From an uncultured Pseudomonadota bacterium (GTDB taxonomy: Bacteria; Pseudomonadota; Gammaproteobacteria; Methylococcales; Methylomonadaceae): a stretch of 64,000 nucleotides of DNA. Each line of letters begins with the position of its first letter. The first letter of the stretch is position 1. The notes below the pieces were generated by a model. It made no database searches, was not told the DNA's origin, and was given only the letters and a program-made list of their open reading frames with translations. The DNA is taken from the NCBI GenBank assembly GCA_903834465.1, contig CAILJB010000055.1, forward strand, positions 25,219 to 89,218, written 5' to 3'. The position numbers and the translations under genes were made by a program. Below, piece by piece: positions 26,706 through 35,629 of the stretch.

Positions 26706-29387
26706 TTATTGGCGCAAGTCTTTAATCACTCTGACTAGCTCACTATTTGATGGCACGGCTTCGATGCTAAAGCCGAGTTTTTTCACCATTTCGAGCATCG
26801 GTTCATTCGCGTTTAACACTTCGGCTTCAAAAAATAACATGCCTTTATCTTTAGCGGTTTGCATCAATGTTCGCATGAGTTTTGAGCCAATGCCTAAACG
26901 TTGGCAATCGTCCGCCACAACCAATGCAAATTCCACCGAATGCCCGTCAGGATTGACCATGTAACGACCAACACCTAATTCGTTTGGCAAGTTCGGATCA
27001 TCTGTGACAGCTACAAACGCCATTTCACGGTCATAATCGATTTGGGTGAAACGCACTAACATTTCCGGTGTCAATTCTTGCAACGCTTGGTGATAACGGA
27101 AATATTTGGTTTTTTCTGACAAACGCTCGACAAAATCCGTTTCCATTTTCGCGTCTTCAGGACGAATCGGGCGAATGGTAATATTCATGCCGTTTGGCGT
27201 TAAATAACGTTGTGTTAATTCATGCGGATACGGATGAATTGCCATGTGCGCGTAACGGCTGAGTTGATGCGACGTTTGGGCTTTAATTCGCGCATCGACG
27301 GCAATTGCGCCATGTGCATCAACAATCAACGGGTTAATGTCTAGTTCTAAAATTTCTGGCAATTCACTGACCATTTCAGAAATATTCAATAAGACATCAA
27401 CCAACGCTTGTTTATTTGCTGGTGGCAAATCACGGAAGGCTTTTAAATATTTTGCCGCTTTGGTTTTCGCAATCATCCGTTCAACCATGTATTCATTGAG
27501 CGGCGGCAAAGCAACGGCGTTATCTTTGAGAATTTCCACCATCGTGCCGCCCAAACCAAAGCTAATCGCCGGGCCAAAGACGGGATCACGCACCACACCA
27601 ATCATCAATTCACGACCACTTGCCGATTTAAACATCGGTTCAACCGTCATGCCCACTTCGGTGATTTCAGGGTATTTACTTTTAATGGCGTGTTCCATTT
27701 CGGTAAAGTTACGCGAAATGTCTTCAACACTGTTGATATTTAAACGCACACCGCCAATGTCTGATTTATGGCTAAATTCAGGCATATTGATTTTTAACAC
27801 CACAGGGAAACGCAACGTTTCGGCAGCAATCATCGCATCTTTTGCGCTAGACACTTTAACAGTTTGATTAACCGGAATATGGAACGCCGCGAGAATGGCT
27901 TTGGCTTCTTGAGCGGTTAAAACGTCACGCCCTTCGGCAAGTACGCGCTCAATAATCAAACGTGCGCCAACAACATCCGGTGCAGCCCGTTCATCAGATG
28001 GCGATGGAATTTGTTTAAGTAAAATTTGGTTTTGCGCGTAATTAGCTAAAAAACCAAACGCATCCACGGCAACTTCTGGCGTAGAAAAATGCGCGACATT
28101 GCTGTTTGCAAAAAGTTCACGCCCTTCTTCGACTTTTGCGCCGCCCGTCCAGGCGGCTAAAACCGGTTTTTTACTGTGTTTTGCGCCTTCGATAATACAT
28201 TCTGCAATTTCGGTCGGATTGGTCATCGCTTGTGGCGTTAAAATCACCAACACACCGTCGATATTGTCGTCTTTTAAACAAACTTCGAGCGATTGTTGAT
28301 AACGAACAGCGGTCGCATCGCCCAAAATATCCACCGGATTCGCATGCGACCAATGCACTGGTAAAACTTCATTCAATGCGTGCAAACTGGCATCGCTCAA
28401 TTCCGCCATTTTAATGCCGACATCTTCGGCTCTATCGGTACTCATTACACCAGGGCCACCGGCGTTAGTGATAATGGCTAAACGGTCTTTTTTGACTTCG
28501 TAATTATTGGCAAGCACTCGTGCTGCGGAGAATAATTCGCTGATACTATAAGCTCTCACCACACCGGCACGTTCAATGGCCGCATCGAATACGCTGTCAC
28601 CGCCAACCATCGCGCCGGTATGTGACATCGCGGCTTTGATACCTGCTTCATGGCGACCCGATTTAATTAAAATGACCGGTTTCAAACGCGCGGCGGCTTT
28701 CAATCCGCTTAAAAAGCGACGTGCATCGCGAATGCCTTCGACATACATTAAAATGCCTGTCGTTTTTGTGTCGGTCGCTAAATAATCCAGCACTTCACCG
28801 AAATCAATATCTGCCGCGCCGCCCATTGACACAACGGTTGAAAAACCAATGTCTTGCGATTTTGCCCAATCTAAAATCGCGGTGCAAACCGCGCCAGATT
28901 GTGACAATAACGCTAAATTACCATCTTGAATGGTGCCATCACCAAACGTGGCATTTAAATAACCACTCGGACGCGCCACACCCAAACAATTCGGGCCAAT
29001 AATTCGAATACCATAACGATGTGCAATGTCTAACACTTCCTGTTGCAGACGATGTCCTTCCTCGCCCAATTCGCCAAAGCCAGCAGTAATGATAATGACC
29101 GAATTCACGCCTTTTTCACCACATTGACGCATCACGCTTGGCACAGTTGGCGCGGGGGTTGAAATGACAACTAAATCTAAATCTTCGGGAATAGAATTTA
29201 AATCCGGATAGGCTTTGAGTCCTAAAATTTGGTCGCGTTTGTTATTGACCGGATATAAACCGCCTTTAAATTCGGCTTCTTGCATATTGAGTAATAATCG
29301 ATAACCGACACTTTCGGGGCGTTCTGACGCACCCACGATAGCAACGGACTTGGGAGTAAAAAAACGATTCAGATAATGCGGACCCAT
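26706..29387 (-). CDS. PatZ-like protein: NDP-forming acyl-CoA synthetase fused to GNAT
   Basis: The 893 residues comprise a CoA-binding domain (about 8-135, SVAIVGASERPESVG), a succinyl-CoA-ligase-like domain, an ATP-grasp domain (about 470-690) and a C-terminal GNAT acetyltransferase (about 725-893, with CQRLGIGSKLMRTL binding acetyl-CoA). Relatives in enterobacteria acetylate acetyl-CoA synthetase and other lysines. The ligase domain here keeps the histidine (H256 in MSHTGAM) that acts as phospho-His in true ADP-forming synthetases, so it may also be an active acetate/propionate ligase. GGAG precedes the ATG. It is co-directional with hoxFUY (16-base gap) and possibly its first gene. Confidence 0.88.
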   Translation of the reverse strand: MGPHYLNRFFTPKSVAIVGASERPESVGYRLLLNMQEAEFKGGLYPVNNKRDQILGLKAYPDLNSIPEDLDLVVISTPAPTVPSVMRQCGEKGVNSVIIITAGFGELGEEGHRLQQEVLDIAHRYGIRIIGPNCLGVARPSGYLNATFGDGTIQDGNLALLSQSGAVCTAILDWAKSQDIGFSTVVSMGGAADIDFGEVLDYLATDTKTTGILMYVEGIRDARRFLSGLKAAARLKPVILIKSGRHEAGIKAAMSHTGAMVGGDSVFDAAIERAGVVRAYSISELFSAARVLANNYEVKKDRLAIITNAGGPGVMSTDRAEDVGIKMAELSDASLHALNEVLPVHWSHANPVDILGDATAVRYQQSLEVCLKDDNIDGVLVILTPQAMTNPTEIAECIIEGAKHSKKPVLAAWTGGAKVEEGRELFANSNVAHFSTPEVAVDAFGFLANYAQNQILLKQIPSPSDERAAPDVVGARLIIERVLAEGRDVLTAQEAKAILAAFHIPVNQTVKVSSAKDAMIAAETLRFPVVLKINMPEFSHKSDIGGVRLNINSVEDISRNFTEMEHAIKSKYPEITEVGMTVEPMFKSASGRELMIGVVRDPVFGPAISFGLGGTMVEILKDNAVALPPLNEYMVERMIAKTKAAKYLKAFRDLPPANKQALVDVLLNISEMVSELPEILELDINPLIVDAHGAIAVDARIKAQTSHQLSRYAHMAIHPYPHELTQRYLTPNGMNITIRPIRPEDAKMETDFVERLSEKTKYFRYHQALQELTPEMLVRFTQIDYDREMAFVAVTDDPNLPNELGVGRYMVNPDGHSVEFALVVADDCQRLGIGSKLMRTLMQTAKDKGMLFFEAEVLNANEPMLEMVKKLGFSIEAVPSNSELVRVIKDLRQ

Positions 29388-29589
29388 AACAACTCCAGAA
29401 TAAAGTTTAAGAACAATTGTGAAAGCCTAGCACTTTTGTGTGTCAATTAAGTTAAGGCTTAGATTTTAAACACGCGGCTATTGTGACACATCAGTTACAA
29501 AATAAAATAAGTGGCAACGGAGTTTTTTGCGAAAACGGCTAAATAAAGTATCCTTTACCACTATTTTTACTAACCAAGGATTCATTTTC

Positions 29590-30072
29590 GTGAATAAATT
29601 GTTCAACAAACTTTCTTCATTTTTCAAAATCATTTTTTTAGGATTAACAATGGCATCCTCTGCTCAAGCCGCGACTGCGGAAGAAAATAAAAACACCGGT
29701 ATCTCGTTCCTTGCTGAAAACGGTAAAAAAGCCAATATTGTTACCACTGCAAGCGGTTTGCAATATGAAGTGTTAACCAAAGGCACAGGCACAAAAAATC
29801 CTGCTGCGTCTGATACCGTCACTGTGCATTACGCCGGCACAACGTTAGATGGCAAAGAATTTGATAGTTCTTACAAACGCGGTGAACCGACCAGCTTTCC
29901 ATTAAATCGCGTCATTCCAGGTTGGACAGAAGGCGTGCAACTTATGACGGAAGGTGCGAAATACCGTTTTTATATTCCATCCGATTTAGCTTATGGAACA
30001 CGCGGAGCTGGTCGTGATATTCAACCCAATGCAACGTTAATTTTTGATGTGGAATTATTAAAAATTAACTAG
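29590..30072 (+). CDS. FKBP-type peptidyl-prolyl isomerase, exported
   Basis: The enzyme speeds cis-trans rotation of prolyl bonds, here probably in the periplasm. I place the start at GTG 29590, because AAGGA lies 10 bases upstream and the first 27 residues then form a signal peptide ending SSAQA. The TTG at 29527 has no ribosome binding site. The FKBP domain has GTGTKNPAASDTVTVHYAGT, GKEFDSSYKRGEP, VIPGWTEGVQLM, KYRFYIPSDLAYG and TLIFDVELL. It lacks the long dimerisation domain of FkpA, so it is a minimal single-domain form. A terminator follows directly. Confidence 0.93.
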   Translation: MNKLFNKLSSFFKIIFLGLTMASSAQAATAEENKNTGISFLAENGKKANIVTTASGLQYEVLTKGTGTKNPAASDTVTVHYAGTTLDGKEFDSSYKRGEPTSFPLNRVIPGWTEGVQLMTEGAKYRFYIPSDLAYGTRGAGRDIQPNATLIFDVELLKIN

Positions 30073-30088
30073 TTAAAGTATTTTATCG

Positions 30089-30116
30089 GGGGTTAATTCT
30101 AAAAACCCCTTTTTTT
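30089..30116 (+). terminator. Terminator after the FKBP gene
   Basis: GGGGTT and AACCCC pair across a nine-base A/T-rich loop and are followed by seven T. It separates the isomerase gene from the LOV/MsrPQ group. Confidence 0.8.
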
Positions 30117-30193
30117 ATCGGGTCAAAAGGCGTAAAGAACACTAAACGATTTCCAATTTTAATGTTATAACCGTAACCATCGTTATAGCAGTG

Positions 30194-30209
30194 CTGGGAA
30201 AATTCCCAG
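30194..30209. promoter_or_regulatory. 16-bp inverted repeat ahead of the SRPBCC–LOV–MsrPQ group
   Basis: CTGGGAA and TTCCCAG flank two A's, directly before the ribosome binding site (GAGAGGAG) of the first gene. It could be an operator for a dimeric repressor or an RNA hairpin affecting translation. The sequence does not decide between them. Confidence 0.4.
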
Positions 30210-30224
30210 TGAGAGGAGAACGTC

Positions 30225-30707
30225 ATGCACATTAAGTTTCCGTTTGATTCGTCAAGCCCCGTCGTTGGCGAGGCTAGCATTGATATTAACAAGTCTATTC
30301 ACGATGTATTTGCCTATGTTGGGGAACATTTTTTTGATAATTATCCCAAATGGGCTGTTGAAGTCGTTGAATTTGAACCCCTAGACAGTGACAGCGTGTT
30401 TATCGGTGCGAAGGCAAAACAAGTTCGCAAAGATAATGGTGCTAAAACTGAATCTATTTTTGAGATTACCGATTATCAACCCGACCAAAAATTAGCCTTC
30501 CAAGGTGTTGGTGCGCCTTATCGGCACAGTTATTTATTAGAAACTGACAAACCCAATTCCTCCACCCATTTAACATTTCGTTTTGAATTGTTAGAACTCG
30601 ACGTGTTTATGCGTCCATTCCAAAAACTGATACGTTCTGCCATTGAAGATGGCGCAGAAAATACGGTTGAAAACATTAAAAATTTAATCGCTGTTGAATA
30701 TAACTAA
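30225..30707 (+). CDS. SRPBCC (START/polyketide-cyclase-like) protein
   Basis: The 160 residues fit the SRPBCC fold: an opening strand GEASIDINKSIHDVFAYVG, a loop DNYPKWAVEVVEFEP, a run of β strands (IFEITDYQPDQKLAFQG, STHLTFRFELL) and a long C-terminal helix (MRPFQKLIRSAIEDGAENTVENIKN). Such proteins enclose a hydrophobic cavity for lipids or aromatics. There is no signal peptide. It heads a tight set with a LOV protein, a fatty-acid-hydroxylase-like protein and msrPQ (gaps of 19, 25, 3 and 0 bases). It may hold the lipid the hydroxylase acts on, but that is inference. Confidence 0.8.
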   Translation: MHIKFPFDSSSPVVGEASIDINKSIHDVFAYVGEHFFDNYPKWAVEVVEFEPLDSDSVFIGAKAKQVRKDNGAKTESIFEITDYQPDQKLAFQGVGAPYRHSYLLETDKPNSSTHLTFRFELLELDVFMRPFQKLIRSAIEDGAENTVENIKNLIAVEYN

Positions 30708-30726
30708 CACTACAGGAGTTTAAATT

Positions 30727-31185
30727 ATGTCTTTTATTGTAGAAAAAGATAGCGGTGGTCTTATTCCTCAAGTGCTTTCTGCTATTTTGGATGAATGCGT
30801 AAATGGCGTGACATTGGCAGATCCTGATTTAGACGATGCGCCTATCATTTATGCTAATAAAGCCTTTGAGCGTTTAACCGGTTACGGGCAAGCCGACATC
30901 ATTGGTTTTAATTGTCGTTTTCTTCAAGGTGACGATAGACATCAACCTGCTCGACAGCAAATTGCAGAAGCCATGAAAAATCATGAAGCTCTTGAAGTGA
31001 CGCTGCGAAATTATAGAAAAGATGGTACGTTGTTTCATAATCGGCTGAAAATTACGCCTTTATTCGATAGAAAACAGCGCGTTATTTATTATCTTGGCGT
31101 GCAGTACGATATAACCGAACAAGTGAATTCGAGTAATGAAATCGAAAAATTAAACAATTTGATTAGTACGATGACAAACAAATAA
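30727..31185 (+). CDS. Short LOV-domain blue-light photoreceptor
   Basis: This 152-residue protein is essentially one LOV-type PAS domain. It has the diagnostic GFNCRFLQG, in which C63 would form the light-induced adduct with FMN. The downstream flavin contacts are also present: N in LRNYRKDG, N in FHNRLKITP and Q in YLGVQYDIT. A short C-terminal helix (about 128-152) and N-terminal helix flank the core, and there is no kinase, GGDEF or HTH output. Short LOV proteins of this kind are known from Pseudomonas and dimerise in a light-dependent way. Its tight placement between an SRPBCC gene and a membrane hydroxylase gene suggests it acts by protein contact on its operon partners. Confidence 0.9.
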   Translation: MSFIVEKDSGGLIPQVLSAILDECVNGVTLADPDLDDAPIIYANKAFERLTGYGQADIIGFNCRFLQGDDRHQPARQQIAEAMKNHEALEVTLRNYRKDGTLFHNRLKITPLFDRKQRVIYYLGVQYDITEQVNSSNEIEKLNNLISTMTNK

Positions 31186-31210
31186 TCCTAAGCCTAAAAA
31201 AGGTGAGTGT

Positions 31211-32041
31211 ATGAGTGCAACAGAAATTGCCAGCAATGGTGGTGGCTTGATTTTTAATGAAGTCTTATTTGCTTTGGCGATACTCGCCTTTTTTATATTG
31301 TTAGCGATTGAGAAAAAACATCCATATCGTATTTTCTCCCCCAAGATTGCTAAAGAATCATTCGTCACTAATACCACTGCATTTTTGATGAATAACGTGA
31401 TTTTGACGGTGTTACGAGCGTCATCATTATTTTTAGTCGCCCAACAGTTTTCATCTTACGGCTTATTAAGTGGTTTAGATAATGGCATCGTTAAAGGCGT
31501 ATTAGCGTTCGCATTTTTTGATTTTGCGATTTACAGTTGGCACGTTGCCAGTCACAAATACGAATGGCTGTGGCGATTTCACAAAATCCATCACTGTGAT
31601 AAAAGTTTCAATGTTTCTACAGGTTTTCGCTTTCATGTTTTCGATTTATTGCTCGAAATTATTTACAAATGCGTATTTGTAATTGTCATTGGCGTGAATG
31701 CGTATTTAGTGCTTTCCATTGAGATTATCGAATTATTTTTCATCTTTTTTCATCACGCCAACATCCGCGTTCCAAACGAAAACGTTATTTCACAAATTAT
31801 TATCACACCTTCGCTACATCGCACGCATCATTCCACTTTACGCTCAGAACACGACAGTAATTACGGCATTGTTTTAGCGATTTGGGACAGAATTTTTAAC
31901 ACCCGAAAAGAATTAGTACCTGAAAATATTGGGTTGGATTTAGTTCAAGCTGAAAATTTTATTCAGTTGTTTTCGCTGGCGTTTATTACCGAACGTCACG
32001 TTATGAAATTATTAAGCTGGCTTCCTAAAGGTAAAAAATAA
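31211..32041 (+). CDS. Fatty acid hydroxylase / sterol desaturase superfamily membrane protein
   Basis: The 276 residues have membrane spans at about 15-34, 55-80 and 140-175 and the histidine clusters that bind a di-iron centre: HVASH, HKIHH, FHHAN and HRTHHS. That is the pattern of the fatty acid hydroxylase superfamily, which inserts oxygen into lipids with O2. The substrate is unknown. It is third in the SRPBCC–LOV–hydroxylase–msrP–msrQ set, with three bases before msrP. I see no sequence feature that decides between hydroxylation and desaturation. Confidence 0.9.
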   Translation: MSATEIASNGGGLIFNEVLFALAILAFFILLAIEKKHPYRIFSPKIAKESFVTNTTAFLMNNVILTVLRASSLFLVAQQFSSYGLLSGLDNGIVKGVLAFAFFDFAIYSWHVASHKYEWLWRFHKIHHCDKSFNVSTGFRFHVFDLLLEIIYKCVFVIVIGVNAYLVLSIEIIELFFIFFHHANIRVPNENVISQIIITPSLHRTHHSTLRSEHDSNYGIVLAIWDRIFNTRKELVPENIGLDLVQAENFIQLFSLAFITERHVMKLLSWLPKGKK

Positions 32042-32044
32042 GCG

Positions 32045-32977
32045 ATGATTATTAAAACGCAAAAAGAAATTCCGAGTAGTGAAATCACAGATTTGACGGT
32101 ATTTAAAGCGCGTCGTAGATTTATCAAAACCGTATTGGCAAGTGTTGTCGGAGCAACGATGCCAGTATGGGCAGATAATAATAAGTCACGGACATTATTA
32201 CCAAATAATGCGCTAGTTCCCACGCCTATCGAGTTGGTCAAAAATTATACGAATTATTATGAATTTACGTTGAATAAAGAAGATTCCACAAAATTGGCGC
32301 AAAATTTTGTTACGGATCCGTGGTCGCTTGAAATCAGCGGCGAAGTGGAAAAAGCGGGAATTTATCATTTAGAAGACATTTTGCGACAACAGACTTTAGA
32401 AGAACGAATTTATCGTTTTCGGTGCGTGGAAGCGTGGTCAATGGTTGTACCGTGGATGGGCTTTTCGTTGGGTAATATATTGAAAATGGCAAAACCATTA
32501 TCCACCGCACAATTTGTAAAATTTACCGCTATTTATCAACCCGAAACGATGCCAAATCAGAGAAATAATGTAATGCTCCAATGGCCTTATGTTGAAGGTT
32601 TGCGAATTGATGAAGCGATGCACCCCTTAACAATGCTTGCGGTGGGCATGTACGGTGATACATTACCCAAACAAAACGGCGCACCCTTACGTTTAGTTGT
32701 GCCGTGGAAATACGGTTTTAAAAGTATCAAAGCGATTGTAAAAATCGAATTATTAAAAAAAGCTCCGATTACAACGTGGAATAAATCTGCGCCTAATGAA
32801 TATGGTTTTTATGCCAATGTTAATCCAGCCGTCACGCATCCACGCTGGAGTCAGAATAGTGAACGTCAGCTTGGCAGTGGATTCTTCACGGCGCGACGAC
32901 AAACAGAATTATTTAACGGTTACAGCGAACAAGTCGCCGATTTGTATCGTGATATGGATTTACGGCATTTTTTCTAA
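32045..32977 (+). CDS. msrP: MsrP, periplasmic methionine sulfoxide reductase catalytic subunit
   Basis: MsrP (YedY) is a molybdopterin enzyme that repairs oxidised methionines in periplasmic proteins. The 310 residues begin with a Tat signal (RRRFIK at 23-28, hydrophobic to about 43). The Mo-ligating Cys is C127 in YRFRCVEAWSMVVPW, and LRLVVPWKYGFKSIK is the pterin-binding region. It lies three bases after the hydroxylase gene and overlaps msrQ by one base. Molybdenum cofactor genes mobB and moeA are also in this window, though not in the same operon. Confidence 0.95.
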   Translation: MIIKTQKEIPSSEITDLTVFKARRRFIKTVLASVVGATMPVWADNNKSRTLLPNNALVPTPIELVKNYTNYYEFTLNKEDSTKLAQNFVTDPWSLEISGEVEKAGIYHLEDILRQQTLEERIYRFRCVEAWSMVVPWMGFSLGNILKMAKPLSTAQFVKFTAIYQPETMPNQRNNVMLQWPYVEGLRIDEAMHPLTMLAVGMYGDTLPKQNGAPLRLVVPWKYGFKSIKAIVKIELLKKAPITTWNKSAPNEYGFYANVNPAVTHPRWSQNSERQLGSGFFTARRQTELFNGYSEQVADLYRDMDLRHFF

Positions 32978-33597
32978 TGGCATGGAGAATCAAAAAAGCG
33001 TGGTTATTAACGTTAATAATTTGCTTAATTCCTCTGTTATGGTTGTTCATTGATGTTGCGCTAAATAATTTAGGTTCAAATCCTATTCAAGCCCTGCATA
33101 TTCGTTTAGGTGATTGGTCGCTACGTTTTTTGTGTTTGACATTGGCGATTACGCCGATTCAAACGATTATGCGGTGGCGCGGTATGGCGGATTATCGTCA
33201 ATTGTTTGGCATGTATGCGTTTTTTTATGCCACGCTGCATTTGTTGGTGTATTTACTTGTTGACCATAATCTCGAATGGTCGCTTATCGGCACAGATATT
33301 ATCGAAAGCCCGTATATTTGGTTTGGTCTACTCGCCTATATTATTGTGTTTCTATTGGGCATTACCTCTTCTAAATTGGCTAAAAAATGGCTGGGGAAAA
33401 CATGGAAAAAACTGCATCGTTTTATTTATATTGCGGCGGGTGCGGCGGTTATCCATTATTTTTGGCAGCTTAAAGGTAATCTCGCTGAGCCGTTATTATA
33501 TGTAATTACCCTCTTTTTATTGCTTGGTTTTCGCATGTTAATTTGGGCGACAAATCTCAAATTGAATAAAATGATGCTTCCCAAAGGGCGCAAGTAA
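32977..33597 (+). CDS. msrQ: MsrQ, haem-binding membrane subunit of MsrPQ
   Basis: MsrQ (YedZ) is a b-type haem and flavin protein of the inner membrane that feeds electrons from quinols or flavin reductase to MsrP. The 206 residues have six probable spans. Histidines sit in the membrane core (ATLHLLVY, KLHRFIYIAAGAAVIHYFW), and the start LGDWSLRFLCLTLAITPIQ is typical. Its ATG overlaps the msrP stop, the usual coupling. It is the last gene of the LOV-containing set. No clear terminator hairpin follows in the 67 bases before the next gene. Confidence 0.94.
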   Translation: MAWRIKKAWLLTLIICLIPLLWLFIDVALNNLGSNPIQALHIRLGDWSLRFLCLTLAITPIQTIMRWRGMADYRQLFGMYAFFYATLHLLVYLLVDHNLEWSLIGTDIIESPYIWFGLLAYIIVFLLGITSSKLAKKWLGKTWKKLHRFIYIAAGAAVIHYFWQLKGNLAEPLLYVITLFLLLGFRMLIWATNLKLNKMMLPKGRK

Positions 33598-33664
33598 ATC
33601 GCTAAAGCAGTCAAACAAAAGTTCAGCTAAAATACCGTCTTTTTTAACTTTTCCCTGTTTATTC

Positions 33665-34264
33665 ATGTCTAAACAAATTCGTATTGAACGCAAAAGTGGC
33701 AAAGCATTAGAACGCCATATTCCTGATCTAGCTCGCCTGAGAATTGAAGTTTTCCGCGATTTTCCTTATTTGTACGATGGCGATTTTGAGTACGAAAAAA
33801 AATATCTGCAAACGTATTTGGATTGCCCTGAAAGTGTAATCGTATTGGCGTTTGATGGTGATGAAGTTGTTGGAGCATCAACGGCGATGCCAATGAAACA
33901 CGAAACGGCTGAAATTCAAAAACCATTTATCGAAAACGGCTACAACTTAGACGAAGTTTTTTATTGCAGCGAATCTGTGCTAAATAAAAATTATCGTGGC
34001 TTAGGAATTGGTGTGCGTTTTTTCGAAGAACGCGAAGCTCATGCCGCTGAATTAGGTGGTTTTAAACACATTACTTTTTGTTGTGTCGAACGACCCGCAG
34101 AGCATCCGCGTCATCCGGCGGATTATGTGCCACTCGACGCATTTTGGAATAAACGGGGTTATGTCAAACATCCCGAATTGCACACCAGTTACGTTTGGAA
34201 AGATTTAGATGATACGGAAGAAACCGCTAAACCAATGACTTTTTGGTTAAAACATGAACGTTAA
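33665..34264 (+). CDS. GNAT-family N-acetyltransferase
   Basis: The 199-residue protein has a GNAT core. YCSESVLNKNYRGLGIGVRFFEEREAHA carries the acetyl-CoA pyrophosphate-binding R/Q-x-x-G-x-G/A pattern as RGLGIG. It overlaps the following nitrilase-family gene by 11 bases. In other bacteria these two are fused in one protein (for example Bacillus YhcX), so they probably act together. The acceptor substrate is not known. Confidence 0.88.
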   Translation: MSKQIRIERKSGKALERHIPDLARLRIEVFRDFPYLYDGDFEYEKKYLQTYLDCPESVIVLAFDGDEVVGASTAMPMKHETAEIQKPFIENGYNLDEVFYCSESVLNKNYRGLGIGVRFFEEREAHAAELGGFKHITFCCVERPAEHPRHPADYVPLDAFWNKRGYVKHPELHTSYVWKDLDDTEETAKPMTFWLKHER

Positions 34265-35123
34265 AATTGCGGCGGCTCAATACGACATCAGTTTTTTAGA
34301 AACGTGGGCGAATTACCAACGTAAAACCGAACGTTGGGTAAAACAGGCCGTCGAACAAGGCGCAAAAATTCTGCTTTTTCCTGAATACAACACGATGGAA
34401 TTAGCCTCGTTGTTTTCAGAAGCGGTTTATTCGTCGCTCAATGGACAGTTAGTTGAATTACAAACAGTACACGAAGCGTATTTGCATTTATTTCAAGGTT
34501 TAGCGCAAGAATATCAATGTTACATTCAAGCAGGCACGTTTCCAGTTTGCGTTTCAGAAGGTATTTATCACAATCGTGCTTATTTATTTATGCCTAGCGG
34601 TGAGTTTGATTTTCAAGACAAAATCATGATGACACGCTTTGAAAATGAGCATTGGCTTATCAGTGCAGGTACAGAACTAAAATGTTTTGATACCGAATAT
34701 GGGCGCATTGCCATCAACATTTGTTACGACAGTGAATTTCCGTTGTTGGCGCGTAAACAAGTGGAAATGGGGGCTAATTTGATTTTAGTGCCAAGTTGCA
34801 CAGATACAGTTGCTGGTTATCATCGCGTTAAAATCGGTAGTCAAGCTCGTGCCTTGGAAAATCAATGTTATGTTGTGCAAGCGGCGTTAGTTGGTGACGC
34901 ACCTTGGTCACATGCTGTTGATGTGAATGTTGGGGCGGCAGGCATTTATACACCTGTCGATTATGGTTTTCCAGATAATGGCATTTTGGCCATCGGCGAA
35001 TTCAACGTGCCGCAATGGGTTTATGCCACCATTGATTTGCAAAACTGTGAAAAAATACGCGCCGAAGGACAGGTTTTTAATTACCGTGATTGGCCGTTGC
35101 AAAATGACGTAGCGTCACGGTAG
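34254..35123 (+). CDS. Carbon-nitrogen hydrolase (nitrilase superfamily)
   Basis: The 289 residues contain the catalytic triad of the superfamily: Glu in [10 protein letters not shown] (about 43), Lys in [11 protein letters not shown] (about 122) and Cys in [10 protein letters not shown] (about 157). These enzymes hydrolyse amides or nitriles. The overlap with the GNAT gene upstream mirrors the fused GNAT–hydrolase proteins, so a shared substrate, acetylated then hydrolysed or the reverse, is plausible. It converges on a DnaJ-domain gene with a nine-base overlap. Confidence 0.9.
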   Translation: MNVKIAAAQYDISFLETWANYQRKTERWVKQAVEQGAKILLFPEYNTMELASLFSEAVYSSLNGQLVELQTVHEAYLHLFQGLAQEYQCYIQAGTFPVCVSEGIYHNRAYLFMPSGEFDFQDKIMMTRFENEHWLISAGTELKCFDTEYGRIAINICYDSEFPLLARKQVEMGANLILVPSCTDTVAGYHRVKIGSQARALENQCYVVQAALVGDAPWSHAVDVNVGAAGIYTPVDYGFPDNGILAIGEFNVPQWVYATIDLQNCEKIRAEGQVFNYRDWPLQNDVASR

Positions 35124-35615
35124 CAACGTTTTTTTTGCCAAATTTATTTTAGTGGCCAAATAATTTGATCCGCCACGATCGGGATGGACTTTTTGCATGA
35201 GTTTTCGATGTGCAACGATAATGTCCGTTTCGGTCGCATCGGGAGTTAAACCTAAAATTTCGTAGGCTTCCGCGCGTGACATTTCGCCAGAATAGTTTGA
35301 TTGGCGCGAGTTTTGAGATTTTTCTTGTTGCGAATTTGAATTTTGATTTTTCCATTGTCGCCATAAACGGTGAAATTGTAAACCATGCGGCAATAACTGC
35401 AATGCCGCTGGTAACATGCGAAATAAAAATGTTACCGTCATCACAATAAAGGCAAAAAACCAATTCAATCGTCCCGTCGCCAGCAAATAACTGAGTAACA
35501 TCCCGATTAAACTGATTACAAGAACTCTACCGTATTTTTTTAAAATAGCAGGCGGCTTTTTCAATAAAAATTGTACGGTAAAAAAAGCGACTAAAAATAA
35601 AAGTAGCTGAAGCAT
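35115..35615 (-). CDS. Membrane-anchored J-domain protein
   Basis: The 166 residues begin with two or three hydrophobic spans (about 2-16, 29-45 and 52-68). A Gln/Ser/Asn-rich linker follows, and then a C-terminal J-domain from [11 protein letters not shown], with the HPD motif in [10 protein letters not shown]-domains stimulate DnaK ATPase, and membrane-tethered, C-terminal J-domains recall TIM14/Pam18-like co-chaperones of many proteobacteria. It lies 14 bases after a GGDEF response regulator on the same strand and may be co-transcribed. Confidence 0.88.
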   Translation of the reverse strand: MLQLLLFLVAFFTVQFLLKKPPAILKKYGRVLVISLIGMLLSYLLATGRLNWFFAFIVMTVTFLFRMLPAALQLLPHGLQFHRLWRQWKNQNSNSQQEKSQNSRQSNYSGEMSRAEAYEILGLTPDATETDIIVAHRKLMQKVHPDRGGSNYLATKINLAKKTLLP

Positions 35616-35629
35616 TGCTGTTTAAAACT

